Origin: Priestia megaterium
GTDB taxonomy: Bacteria; Bacillota; Bacilli; Bacillales; Bacillaceae_H
DNA length: 64,000 nt
Direction: 5' to 3'
Assembly: GCF_009497655.1 (NCBI RefSeq)
Contig: NZ_CP023317.1
Coordinates: 271,501-335,500 of the forward strand
In this document: piece by piece, positions 25,392 to 34,003 of the stretch
How the letters are laid out: every line of letters starts with the position of its first letter
Numbering within the stretch: the stretch's first letter is position 1
Made by a program: the position numbers and the translations under genes
The notes under the pieces: model-generated
Told to the model about the DNA's origin: nothing
What the model saw: the letters and a program-made list of their open reading frames with translations, nothing else
The model's database searches: none

Positions 25392-25839
25392 AGAAGTGGG
25401 ACTGAATGGTTCGAAAAATTTGACCGTGGCGCTGTTCATCGCTCGCAGCTCGAACAATGCGGCTTTGAATTCGAGCATTTGTGATTCTTCTAGCGATTGA
25501 TTGATAAAATGGAACGGTTTCTACTTCATCTTTAATGGATTCAGAGACCCCTTCTTGAAAAGTATTTGGCAGTTTTATGTTTAATGAAATCTGTGGGTAG
25601 CTGCCTGATAAATCATAATAGGCTTTAGAAAACCAGTCAAAGTGTTTAATTTCATCCTGCCGAATACCTAATATAGCTTGTTGAAACTGATCATTAGGAG
25701 CCAGCTCTGCTAGGCGTGTATAGTAGTGAATAGCGGAAAACTCATCGTTTACAGCTTTGTTTATATCTCTTAAAAGCTGTTCGTCTAGTCTTGTATCATC
25801 TTCCCAATATTCTTCATGCCGGGAGTAAAATTCATACAT
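25384..25839 (-). CDS. Ferritin-like diiron protein
   Basis: 151-residue four-helix-bundle protein. Two ExxH units can be read, EFSAIHYY and DEIKHFDWF in the first half and DEVETVPFY with DEQRHGQIF in the second, the diiron ligand pattern of rubrerythrin-type ferritin-like proteins. It lacks a rubredoxin domain. The ATG at 25839 is preferred because AGGAGGT lies about 7 nt before it; the in-frame GTG at 25857 overlaps that site. Divergent from a sigma-B-driven CorA gene. Redox or spore-coat-associated role is possible. Confidence 0.7.
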   Translation of the reverse strand: MYEFYSRHEEYWEDDTRLDEQLLRDINKAVNDEFSAIHYYTRLAELAPNDQFQQAILGIRQDEIKHFDWFSKAYYDLSGSYPQISLNIKLPNTFQEGVSESIKDEVETVPFYQSIARRITNARIQSRIVRAASDEQRHGQIFRTIQSHFSY

Positions 25840-25926
25840 ATGGATATACCTCCTCACCGTTTTGTTCTCTTGTCGTCACCATCATCGTATGTATAGACAA
25901 GAAAAGGCGTACATTAAAAGAAAAAA

Positions 25927-25952
25927 GTTTAACAAAATGGTAAAAAGGGTAT
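25927..25952 (+). promoter_or_regulatory. Sigma-B promoter
   Basis: GTTTAA (25927-25932), 14-nt spacer, GGGTAT (25947-25952): a full match to the general-stress consensus, ending 38 nt before the CorA ATG. Confidence 0.8.
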
Positions 25953-25990
25953 GTGCAGAGAATAGTATCAAAAAAGACAGAGGTTATCTT

Positions 25991-26956
25991 ATGATTAAAA
26001 TTGTAGCTAAAACCAAAGAAGGAGCTATTAAAGAGATAGAAATGAATGAGATTCGTTCAAGCCATGACTTTCAATGGTATTGGGTTGATTTTTACAATCC
26101 CACCGAGGAAGAAAAAAAGCAGCTTGAACAATTTAATTTTCATCCTTTAGCAGTTGAGGACTGTTTGAATCAAGGTCAGCGGGCTAAATTTGAGTTGTAT
26201 GATGAGCATTATTTTTTAGTGTATTATGCACTTCATAAAGAAGAGCTTGAGCACTTAGAAGTATCTGCATTTGTGGGGGATAACTTTTTAGTCACTTACC
26301 ACTTGGACAAGCTAACGAGCGTGGCTAGAGTGTGGGAGCTTATCAAAAAAGACCCTGAGGCTACCGAAGATGGAACATGGGATATCATGTATGAACTCTT
26401 AGATCATACCGTTGATGAATACTTCCCTGTGCTTTATAAATTTGAAGATCACATAGACGACATTGAAGACAATGCAAAAGACGAACCTATGGATGAACTA
26501 ATGAGGCAGCTTTATGACATCCGAAGTGATTTGTCACGAATGCGCCGGATTTTAAACCCCATGAGAGATTTAATGTATCGTATTATGTCAACCAATGCGT
26601 TAAAAGCAAAAGAGCAGGTTCGCTATTTTAATGATATTTATGACCACCTATTAAATATGATTGAAATTATGCAAGCAAGCAGGGATTTGTCAAATGATAT
26701 TCGAGAAAGCTTTATGTCCATCAACTCGGATCGTATGAATTCAATCATGTTTACGCTAACGCTGATGTCAGCTATTTTCTTACCGTTGACGTTTATTGCT
26801 GGCCTCTATGGCATGAACTTTTCATATATGCCGGAACTGACGGGAAAATATAATTATTTTATTGTACTGGGCATTATGATTGGGCTTGTAGGCGTAATGG
26901 TCTTTGCCTTTTATAAAATGGGATGGTTCAAATATCGAAAAGGACCTAAACTATAA
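25991..26956 (+). CDS. CorA-family divalent cation transporter
   Basis: 321-residue magnesium/cobalt transporter. Large cytoplasmic N-terminal funnel domain (1-255, with VEDCLNQGQRAKFELY and a long stalk helix DEYFPVLYKFEDHIDDIED), then two C-terminal helices: the first ends in the selectivity motif YGMNFSYMPE, the second is followed by the basic KYRKGPKL tail. ATG 25991 is supported by homology and by the sigma-B promoter lying inside the longer upstream reading frame, which rules out the start at 25862. Resembles the stress-induced CorA paralogues YqxL/YfjQ of B. subtilis. Confidence 0.85.
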   Translation: MIKIVAKTKEGAIKEIEMNEIRSSHDFQWYWVDFYNPTEEEKKQLEQFNFHPLAVEDCLNQGQRAKFELYDEHYFLVYYALHKEELEHLEVSAFVGDNFLVTYHLDKLTSVARVWELIKKDPEATEDGTWDIMYELLDHTVDEYFPVLYKFEDHIDDIEDNAKDEPMDELMRQLYDIRSDLSRMRRILNPMRDLMYRIMSTNALKAKEQVRYFNDIYDHLLNMIEIMQASRDLSNDIRESFMSINSDRMNSIMFTLTLMSAIFLPLTFIAGLYGMNFSYMPELTGKYNYFIVLGIMIGLVGVMVFAFYKMGWFKYRKGPKL

Positions 26957-27020
26957 AGTAGATTGTTAACCTTCCTGTATAAATGTTCATCAACTCAGTA
27001 AAAATGAAATTAAATAAGCG

Positions 27021-27054
27021 AAGATCTTATCTGCCTCTAGATAAGATCTTTTTC
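27021..27054 (+). terminator. Terminator downstream of corA-like gene
   Basis: AAGATCTTATCT (27021-27032) / AGATAAGATCTT (27039-27050) with T run. Confidence 0.85.
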
Positions 27055-27095
27055 TTGTGCTATAAACAAGGAAAGCAGGGAAGCGAGGGAAGAAT

Positions 27096-28697
27096 GTGAA
27101 ACACGGAAGAATGGGGCTGCGAAGCATCACGGTGCTGCTTGTATGCATGGTGGTAATTCTATCGCTATTGTTAACGGATTTATTAGTTAGCAGTTCAATT
27201 GGAAAAAACATCCGAGATCAACAGGCTGAAAAAGCTCGGACTATTGCTACAATTATTTCAGAATCAACGAACGTGAAAAAAGGACTAGAGACAAAAACAC
27301 CTCAGTCAATTCAGGAATTTACTGAACGAATTCGTAAAAAATCAAGCGTCTTGTTTATCGTTGTTATAGATATGAATGGAATCCGCCAATCTCACCCAGA
27401 TCCTAAAAAGATAGGAAAGAGGTTTGCCGGAGGCGATGAGCAAAAATCATTGCACGGGAAATCTTATGTATCTGTATCAAAAGGAACGCTTGATAAATCT
27501 CTGCGCGCTTTTGCACCTATTTATAATGAAAAAAATCAACAAATTGGCGCAGTGGCTGTGGGGATTTCTTTGAATAATGTAAATGAAGCGATTAGAGATG
27601 GGCATCGTCGAATTGTTTTAGGTTCATTAATTGGCTTACTTGTAGGCGTTCTTGGTGCTATTTTATTAGCGAATTACATAAAGAAAATTTTATTTGGCTT
27701 GGAACCTTCTGAAATTGCTAAAATTCTAGAAGAGAGAAGCACCATGCTGCAGTCGGTTCGTGAAGGAGTGATAGCTGTTGATAAAGAAGGTAATATTACA
27801 CTTGCTAATCGTTCTGCACGCCGCTTATTTGTTAAAGCAGGGTTAGCACCAGAGCCAATCGGTTTGTCTATTCGAGAATATATGCCCACCTCCAGATTGG
27901 ACGACGTTTTGTCTACGGGGGAATCTCATTATGATGAAGAGCAAGTCATAAATGGAGTAGCCATTGTAGTTAATAGGGTTCCGCTAGTGGTAAACGAAGA
28001 GATTGTAGGAGCACTTTCTACGTTTCGGGATAAAACAGAAGTTAATATCTTAGCAGAACAGCTAACAGGTGTTAAAATGTATGTGGAAGCGCTTCGAGCA
28101 CAATCGCATGAATTTATGAATAAACTTCATGTGATTTTAGGAATGGTGCAGATGAATTATTATGATGAGCTAAAAACGTATATTCATCAGCTTGTTAATC
28201 ATCGTGTCGATGAATCTAGTTCAGTGACTAAATCTATTAAAGATCATGCGTTGGCAGGGTTTCTCATGGGCAAAATGAGTTATGCTAGAGAGGAAAGCGT
28301 AGAACTGACGTTTTCCGCTGATGAAGTTATTCCAGAACCTTCAGATCCACACGTTACTCATCATCTCATTACCATTATTGGAAATTTAATTGATAATGCA
28401 ATTGATTCAGTTTGTCATCAAGCCTCTAAAAAAGTGTCCATTATGCTTGTGTATAAAAACAATAAGCTTACGATTCAAGTTACGGATACAGGCTGCGGCA
28501 TTCCTTCCGATACAATGAATCAGATTTTCAAGAAAGGCTTTTCTACAAAAGGAACGAGCAGAGGGTTTGGGCTGCATTTAGTGAAGCAAACGATTGATGA
28601 ACTAGGTGGCCAAATCGTTATTGACTCATTTATAAATAGCGGCACCACATTCTATATTGATATTCCGTACGAAACAAGGAGAGATCAAGTTGATTAA
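27096..28697 (+). CDS. CitS/DcuS-type sensor histidine kinase
   Basis: 533-residue membrane kinase for extracellular carboxylates. Helix 1 (about 11-32), PDC sensor domain (about 35-170; RQSHPDPKKIGKRFAGGDE is the conserved ligand-binding stretch), helix 2 (about 174-196), a cytoplasmic PAS domain (about 215-320) and a SPOB-like dimerisation segment with phospho-acceptor His in RAQSHEFMNKLHVILGM (about 338), then HATPase (DNAIDSV, DTGCGIP, GFGLHLV). GTG 27096 is used. It overlaps its response regulator by 8 nt. B. subtilis relatives sense citrate, malate or C4-dicarboxylates; no transporter gene is adjacent, so the ligand is open. Confidence 0.85.
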   Translation: MKHGRMGLRSITVLLVCMVVILSLLLTDLLVSSSIGKNIRDQQAEKARTIATIISESTNVKKGLETKTPQSIQEFTERIRKKSSVLFIVVIDMNGIRQSHPDPKKIGKRFAGGDEQKSLHGKSYVSVSKGTLDKSLRAFAPIYNEKNQQIGAVAVGISLNNVNEAIRDGHRRIVLGSLIGLLVGVLGAILLANYIKKILFGLEPSEIAKILEERSTMLQSVREGVIAVDKEGNITLANRSARRLFVKAGLAPEPIGLSIREYMPTSRLDDVLSTGESHYDEEQVINGVAIVVNRVPLVVNEEIVGALSTFRDKTEVNILAEQLTGVKMYVEALRAQSHEFMNKLHVILGMVQMNYYDELKTYIHQLVNHRVDESSSVTKSIKDHALAGFLMGKMSYAREESVELTFSADEVIPEPSDPHVTHHLITIIGNLIDNAIDSVCHQASKKVSIMLVYKNNKLTIQVTDTGCGIPSDTMNQIFKKGFSTKGTSRGFGLHLVKQTIDELGGQIVIDSFINSGTTFYIDIPYETRRDQVD

Positions 28698-29415
28698 AGT
28701 ATTAATTGTTGAAGATGACCCAATGGTTGCTCAGTTTAATCAAAAGTACATTGAAGAGATAGAGGGGTTTACAGTGGTCGCTGTTGCTCATTCGGGTCAT
28801 GAAGCCTTAGTGAAGGTAAATGAATATCAAGTTGATTTAGTACTGCTTGATATCTTTATGCCTGGGCAAAATGGTTTGAGAGTTTTACAAGAGATTCGAA
28901 CAAAGCAAGAGGAAATAGACGTCATTTTTATCACCGCTGCTTCGGATGCCCAAACGATTCAGCAAGCTTTACGCTATGGAGCGATTGATTATTTGATTAA
29001 GCCTTTTACATTTGAACGCTTTTATCAAGCACTTTCGGCTTATAAACAAACATTTCGTACGTTAAAACAGCAACCTCAGCTTAATCAACAGGAATTAGAC
29101 GGGCTGCTGTCTAATAAAAAAATAAAAGAAGCTCCGGTAGAGCCGTTGCCTAAGGGTCTAACGACAGGAACATTAGAAGTCATCGTAGAAGCCATTGTGC
29201 ATCTTAAAGATCACCCTTTTTCGACCGATGATGTGGCTGAAAAAACGGGAATTTCAAGAGTGTCTATTCGAAAATATTTAAAATTTCTAACAGATATAGG
29301 TCTTCTTGGAGAAAGAATGACTTACGGCACAATAGGACGTCCTGTGTATGCGTACTTATACAATGAACAAAACCGTCACTTGCTGCATCACTACCTCGTT
29401 GACTTTGAAAAATAA
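28690..29415 (+). CDS. CitT/DctR/MalR-type response regulator
   Basis: 241-residue regulator. Receiver domain with E8/D9/D10, phospho-acceptor D54 (VLLDIFMPGQNG) and K in LIKPFTFERF; C-terminal helix-turn-helix (STDDVAEKTGISRVSIRKYLKFL) of the citrate/malate subgroup. The TTG at 28690 follows AAGGAGAG (28676-28683); the in-frame TTG at 28657 is inside the kinase gene without a site. Translation coupled to the kinase. Presumably activates a carboxylate transporter gene outside this window. Confidence 0.85.
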   Translation: MIKVLIVEDDPMVAQFNQKYIEEIEGFTVVAVAHSGHEALVKVNEYQVDLVLLDIFMPGQNGLRVLQEIRTKQEEIDVIFITAASDAQTIQQALRYGAIDYLIKPFTFERFYQALSAYKQTFRTLKQQPQLNQQELDGLLSNKKIKEAPVEPLPKGLTTGTLEVIVEAIVHLKDHPFSTDDVAEKTGISRVSIRKYLKFLTDIGLLGERMTYGTIGRPVYAYLYNEQNRHLLHHYLVDFEK

Positions 29416-29557
29416 AAAGATTTACCTGTCAGAGACGTCCGGTGTTATTTTGTCGGTGTGAGAATATTTTACTGTAGAGTGCCGGTGAGTTAAGTGGTAT
29501 GGTTGATAATAACAAAGGAAAAAAAACAAGTCGTTTGACTGAAAAAGAGGTGGTTTC

Positions 29558-30217
29558 TTGATTGAAAGCATAGAACGCTTGACTGAATTACTGTTATCAG
29601 GGAATCAAGATGAAGCTTGGAATATTGTGTGGAAAAAAAGACAGCAGGGTTTCGACACATTTTATATTTTTCAGCAATTCATTTCAGTGTCAATGGCTCA
29701 AATCGGTATGATGTGGGAAGAAGATGAAATTTCAGTGGCTGATGAACATTTAGCTACTACTACCTGTGACTATGTTTTGTCACGCTATCAATTGTGTATA
29801 AGACAAGAAGTTATTAAAAGTGAAAAAAAAGGTCTGTTTTTGTGTATAGAAAATGAACAGCATTTTTTAGGTTTAAAAATGATTTCCATTCTCTTTGAAG
29901 AGCACGGATGGCAGACGAAACTTTTAGGAGCAGATTCTCCGCTTTTACATGCAACGCACGCTGTTGAACAATGGAAACCTGATTTAGTAGGAATCTCGTT
30001 CAGTTTAACTCATCATATAGAAAAAGCAAACGAATATATAGAAGGATTAAAAAAGACAAAACATCAGCCGCTTATTTTAGTTGGAGGCCGAGTAGTTTCA
30101 AACTATAAGTTTCCTCTTGTTCAAACAAATCAAGTTCGATTTATTGCACAGCTAGAGGAGTTGAAAGAGCTTTTTCATTATCAATCAATTAGGGGGATTA
30201 AGGTTGTCGACTATTAA
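29558..30217 (+). CDS. Free-standing cobalamin-binding (CarH-like) sensor protein
   Basis: 219 residues made of two parts: a B12-binding_2 helical cap (about 1-85) with the CarH-type signature W53-x9-E63-H64 (MWEEDEISVADEHL), and a Rossmann B12-binding domain (about 90-205) whose ExHxxG motif (EQHFLG) supplies the lower axial ligand H102. There is no MerR DNA-binding domain, unlike CarH/LitR. The residue after the capping Trp is Glu, whereas CarH of Thermus has a His there that forms the light-state bis-His adduct. TTG 29558 follows AGAGGTGG. Its 3' end overlaps the STAS gene by 14 nt, suggesting it signals through that protein; light or B12 sensing is inferred. Confidence 0.8.
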   Translation: MIESIERLTELLLSGNQDEAWNIVWKKRQQGFDTFYIFQQFISVSMAQIGMMWEEDEISVADEHLATTTCDYVLSRYQLCIRQEVIKSEKKGLFLCIENEQHFLGLKMISILFEEHGWQTKLLGADSPLLHATHAVEQWKPDLVGISFSLTHHIEKANEYIEGLKKTKHQPLILVGGRVVSNYKFPLVQTNQVRFIAQLEELKELFHYQSIRGIKVVDY

Positions 30218-30956
30218 ATATGCTCCGCTTCCTGCTTTTATTATGGATGAGGAAATGAATATTCTAGCGCAATCTGATGAAGCAGCCGCTTTATTCGGAG
30301 AGGTTCAACATTTTTTAGAAATTGTTGATGAAGATAGTCAGAACAAAGCTAGAAAACGATTAGGAAAGAAGGAAAAAATAAAAACAGAATTAGTCATGCA
30401 TTCGCGTAAATCTAAGATGTCTCTTTATACCGTGAATTGCAAATGGGAGCAAGATAAGGCGCATGTAATATGTGTAGAGGAAGATTCTCAAATTAGAATT
30501 CTCTCAGAAAAAATCGAACAGCATACAGCGCGTTTATCTGAAACAGACTTAGAACTGCTGCTGCAAAAAGAACGATTAGAAAAGGCCATGAACCGAGTTA
30601 TAGAGCTGTCGGGACCGTTTATTCATTTATCGAACAACATGGTGCTTATACCTCTGTTTGGCGATTTATTTGAGGAAGTCATCATGAAAAATGAACATCG
30701 GCTGCTCAGACAAATAGATGAGGAAACGGTTGATCGAGTTATCATTGATTTTAATGGAATCGGTCAAATTGATGAACGAGGTGTTGCAGCCCTAGAACAT
30801 TTAATATGGGAATTTCAGCTAATGGGCGTACAGATTTATTTAACAGGTGTGACACCCGATCACAGTCAATGGCTTCACCAGTATCATTTTCAAGCAAATG
30901 TAAAATCTATTAGTAACCTAGGTCAGGCCATTCATCAATTTTTTACAACGGCATGA
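30204..30956 (+). CDS. STAS-domain regulator, RsbR-like, with N-terminal PAS-like region
   Basis: 250 residues: a PAS-like N-terminal region (about 1-90, starting APLPAFIMDEEMNILAQS), a helical linker (95-135), and a STAS domain (about 138-248; PFIHLSNNMVLIPLFGDL, VIIDFNGIGQID). At the site equivalent to the phospho-acceptor Ser/Thr of SpoIIAA and RsbR paralogues (D-S/T-x-G) it reads D-E191-R-G, so it cannot be phosphorylated there and may mimic the phosphorylated form. TTG 30204 lies inside the preceding B12-sensor gene (14-nt overlap). Stressosome-type signalling is inferred from architecture. Confidence 0.75.
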   Translation: MSTIKYAPLPAFIMDEEMNILAQSDEAAALFGEVQHFLEIVDEDSQNKARKRLGKKEKIKTELVMHSRKSKMSLYTVNCKWEQDKAHVICVEEDSQIRILSEKIEQHTARLSETDLELLLQKERLEKAMNRVIELSGPFIHLSNNMVLIPLFGDLFEEVIMKNEHRLLRQIDEETVDRVIIDFNGIGQIDERGVAALEHLIWEFQLMGVQIYLTGVTPDHSQWLHQYHFQANVKSISNLGQAIHQFFTTA

Positions 30957-31033
30957 AATGGCTACAAAAAGTGAACACTTCATATAAAGGCAATAAGACA
31001 GGGGATCAATACGGATAAACAGGTGATTAAAAT

Positions 31034-32344
31034 TTGGTGAAACACGCGCGTAAAGTAGCTTTAAGAATTTCAATTATATATATCATTATTGGCGCTGTAT
31101 GGATCTTGATATCTGATAATATATCTAGAACATTAGCGCAAGGTCGTTTTGAAGTATATATTTTTTTTCAACAATACAAAGGTTGGTTTTTTATTTTAGC
31201 TACGGGTATTATTTTGTATGGGTTGGTATATAGGAGAGCTTATAAACTAGTGGAGTCCCAGCAAGAGCTCGTAGTGAAAGAACACGAACTTCAAACGAGC
31301 AATCAGCACTATCAATCTTTGTTCAAACATAACCCTGATGGTGTTTTTGAAATAAGTAAAACGGGTGAAGTACTTCTTGCTAACCCGGAAGGTGAAGCAA
31401 TCGTTGGATACTCCAGTGAAGAACTGCAAAAGATGAAACCTTCAGCTCTTATCGCAGCTGAAGAGTTTGATATGTGTAAAGAGTATTTTAAAGAAGTGCT
31501 GAATGGAAAAGGTGCTAAGTTCGAAATGAATGTGATCAATAGAAAGCGAGAAAGACGGTTGCTTAGGTGTTCTTTGCTTCCCATTATTGTTCATAAGCAG
31601 GTAGTAGGTGTATTTATGATTGCACGCGATATTACTACATACCGCCAAGATGAAGAGCTTATGATAACCTCGGAAAAAATGTCGGTTATTGGACAAATGG
31701 CAGGTGCCGTAGCACATGAAATTAGAAACCCCCTTACTTCTTTAAAAGGTTTTGTACAGGTTATGCAAGCCTCTAAGGAAACAAATGACACATATTTAGA
31801 TATCATGATGTCTGAAATCGACCGCATCAACTTAATCTCCAGTGAAATGCTCATTCTTGGAAAAAAGCAGCATGTATCTTTTGAAAAGACCAATTTATGC
31901 GAGATTTTAAAACAAGTTATTACGCTAATGGAAGCGCAGGCCAATTTAAATAATGTTTCTATTTTATTGAAAGAAACAGCAAAAAGGCCTATTTATGTTT
32001 CGGCTGATGCAAATCAGTTGAAACAAGTGTTCATCAATGTGATCAAAAACGGTGTAGAAGCTATTATTGAGAAAGGCCATATTACAATAACAGTTGAAGA
32101 AAAAGATACACGAGCATTGATTCACTTCGAAGACAATGGAATCGGAATGAGTCAAGAGAGGATTGAACAAGTAGGGACGCCGTTTTATTCTACAAAAGAA
32201 GCTGGAACGGGCTTAGGGCTGGCCGTGTGTTACAAAATCATGGAGCGTCATCAAGGTACCATGCATTTTAAAAGCGGTAAAGGAAAAGGGACAACGGTTA
32301 CTATTGATATGCCAATTACAGAACGAAACAGCCGCCTTTCGTAG
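31034..32344 (+). CDS. PAS-domain sensor histidine kinase (sporulation-kinase-like)
   Basis: 436 residues: two membrane helices (about 10-28 and 48-66) with a short outer loop, a PAS domain with PAC (about 90-205; FKHNPDGVFEISKTGEVLLANPE read in pieces), HisKA with His in GAVAHEIRNPLTSL (about 227), and HATPase (IKNGVEA, DNGIGM, GTGLGLAV). The layout resembles KinB/KinE-type kinases that feed the Spo0 phosphorelay; no response regulator is adjacent, which fits an orphan kinase. TTG 31034 is spaced 7 nt from AGGTGA; the GTG immediately after is an alternative. It lies 77 nt after the STAS gene, possibly in the same transcript. Confidence 0.8.
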   Translation: MVKHARKVALRISIIYIIIGAVWILISDNISRTLAQGRFEVYIFFQQYKGWFFILATGIILYGLVYRRAYKLVESQQELVVKEHELQTSNQHYQSLFKHNPDGVFEISKTGEVLLANPEGEAIVGYSSEELQKMKPSALIAAEEFDMCKEYFKEVLNGKGAKFEMNVINRKRERRLLRCSLLPIIVHKQVVGVFMIARDITTYRQDEELMITSEKMSVIGQMAGAVAHEIRNPLTSLKGFVQVMQASKETNDTYLDIMMSEIDRINLISSEMLILGKKQHVSFEKTNLCEILKQVITLMEAQANLNNVSILLKETAKRPIYVSADANQLKQVFINVIKNGVEAIIEKGHITITVEEKDTRALIHFEDNGIGMSQERIEQVGTPFYSTKEAGTGLGLAVCYKIMERHQGTMHFKSGKGKGTTVTIDMPITERNSRLS

Positions 32345-32365
32345 TTCAGAGAGGCGGTTGTTTTC
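32327..32365 (+). terminator. Terminator overlapping the kinase stop
   Basis: AACAGCCGCCT (32327-32337) pairs with AGGCGGTTGTT (32352-32362, one G-U), then TTTCTT. The 5' arm is coding. Confidence 0.7.
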
Positions 32366-32708
32366 TTGAAAAAGAGGAAGTAAGCAGCTGAGCCCTTTGC
32401 GTCCGGATCCATATAGGACATAAAACCTCCTTCTTATACAAGTTTTCGTCCATAATAAAGAGGATCATATTGTTTTCTATAGAAGCAATAGTGTATCATA
32501 GTTGAAGCTATGTATATCGATGTAGAAAAGTTAAGGCAACAATCGACTTTTCTACTGACGGATTGACAGGGTCCCTTGGGATAAGGAAGGTTTATTTATA
32601 AATAGAAATTAAGGTCAGTATTAACGCACATGGCCACTGATACATTCGTTTAATTGAAATAAAAAAATCGTTTATAATATCGAGAAAAGCATGGAAAAGG
32701 AGATAGAT
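32366..32708 (+). other. Intergenic region and long leader of the DEAD-box gene
   Basis: No gene in this 343-bp stretch. It contains a TATATCGATGTAGAA segment (32513-32529 region) also found upstream of the gene at 50730, a 10-bp perfect inverted repeat GTAGAAAAGT / ACTTTTCTAC (32522-32531, 32546-32555), and a TATAAT box near 32675. A structured 5' untranslated region is likely; its class is not recognised. Confidence 0.45.
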
Positions 32709-33914
32709 ATGAGTCAGTTTATAGAGACTTTACAGCCTTTTTTACAAGAGGCGTGGAAAAAAGCAGGGTTCAATGAGCCTACTGCCATTCAAACGAAAGC
32801 TATTTCAGAGATTTTAGCTAATAAAGATGTAATAGGAGAATCCCCAACGGGAACAGGAAAGACACTGGCATATTTGTTGCCTGTCTTACATCGCATTCAG
32901 CCGGGACCATCTCATGTTCAAGCGGTTATTTTAGCATCTTCCCATGAATTAGTTATGCAAATTCATGGTGAAATTCAAACTTGGTCGCAGGGAAGCGGTA
33001 TTTCAAGCGCTGCGTTTATTGGCGGAGCAAATATGAAACGGCAATTAGAAAAACTCAAAAAGCGCCCTAATATCATTGTTGGTACCCCAGGACGTTTGAA
33101 CGAATTAATTAAAATGAAGAAATTAAAAATGCACGAAGTCAAAACAATTGTGATTGATGAAGCGGATCAATTGTTTGTACCTGAGCATGTTCAAACGGTT
33201 CAACAGATTGTAAAAATGGCGTTAAGTGATCGTCAAATCCTAATCTTCTCAGCTACTGTATCAGAACGTACCAAATCGCTAGCGAAAGACATGATGAACC
33301 AGCCTCTTGAAATAGAGGTAGGAAGAGATGAACTCCCAGCTTCGAAGGTAGAGCATGTATACATCAAAAGTGAAGCTAGAGATAAAGTGGACGTGCTTAG
33401 AAAACTAGTTCGTCAAGAACAAATGAAAGCTTTAGCCTTTTTTAAAGGGATTGATACTCTGATCGAGTTTGAAGAAAAATTAACATTTAAGCGTGTAGAA
33501 GCAGGCTCTTTACACAGTGAAACGAAAAAAGAAGATCGTGCTACGACGATTAAAGGTTTTCGAAAAGGAGATTTCCCTGTCTTATTAGCAACGGATGTCG
33601 CAGCTAGAGGATTAGACATTAAGGGATTGACGCATGTAATTCATATCGATGTTCCTCAAGATGCAGATCAATACGTACATCGCTCAGGTAGAACAGGCAG
33701 ATCGGGAGCAGAAGGTACAGTCATTTCTCTTGTCACTGAACGAGAAGAGCGAAATTTAAAACAAATCGCACGTGAACTTCAACTTTCATTAGCGAAAAAA
33801 GAGCTTTATATGGGCGAAATCGTCGATGAAGGTACAAAAGAGCAGTCCCGTACAGCTAAAAAACCTTCAAAAAAGCCATTTAACAAGAAAAAGAAACAAA
33901 AAGGTCGGATGTAA
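32709..33914 (+). CDS. DEAD-box RNA helicase (YfmL-like)
   Basis: 401-residue ATP-dependent RNA helicase. RecA domain 1 has the Q motif (GFNEPTAIQ), motif I SPTGTGKT, Ia ASSHELVMQ, Ib TPGRL, II DEAD and III SAT; domain 2 has motif IV ALAFFKG, V ATDVAARGLD and VI HRSGRTGRSG. A short basic tail (KKPFNKKKKQKGRM) probably binds RNA. Size and N terminus (SQFIETLQPFLQEAW) best match B. subtilis YfmL, involved in ribosome assembly and cold growth, rather than the longer CshA. ATG 32709 follows AAAAGGAGAT; the in-frame ATG at 32691 overlaps that site. Confidence 0.85.
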   Translation: MSQFIETLQPFLQEAWKKAGFNEPTAIQTKAISEILANKDVIGESPTGTGKTLAYLLPVLHRIQPGPSHVQAVILASSHELVMQIHGEIQTWSQGSGISSAAFIGGANMKRQLEKLKKRPNIIVGTPGRLNELIKMKKLKMHEVKTIVIDEADQLFVPEHVQTVQQIVKMALSDRQILIFSATVSERTKSLAKDMMNQPLEIEVGRDELPASKVEHVYIKSEARDKVDVLRKLVRQEQMKALAFFKGIDTLIEFEEKLTFKRVEAGSLHSETKKEDRATTIKGFRKGDFPVLLATDVAARGLDIKGLTHVIHIDVPQDADQYVHRSGRTGRSGAEGTVISLVTEREERNLKQIARELQLSLAKKELYMGEIVDEGTKEQSRTAKKPSKKPFNKKKKQKGRM

Positions 33915-33960
33915 ACTAGGTATTCTTCCTTTTTATAACAGCAGTGTCACAACCTAAAAA

Positions 33961-34003
33961 GCAACGTCTACTGCTTTATTACAGCAGCCTGGCGTTGTTT
34001 ATT
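33961..34003 (+). terminator. Terminator of the helicase gene
   Basis: CAACG ... CGTTG outer and CTGCT/AGCAG inner helices followed by TTTATTTT. Confidence 0.6.

Noticed and set aside
31312-32170. Several antisense frames over the PAS kinase
   Set aside because: Overlapping frames on the opposite strand of a well-supported kinase, without start signals or homology.
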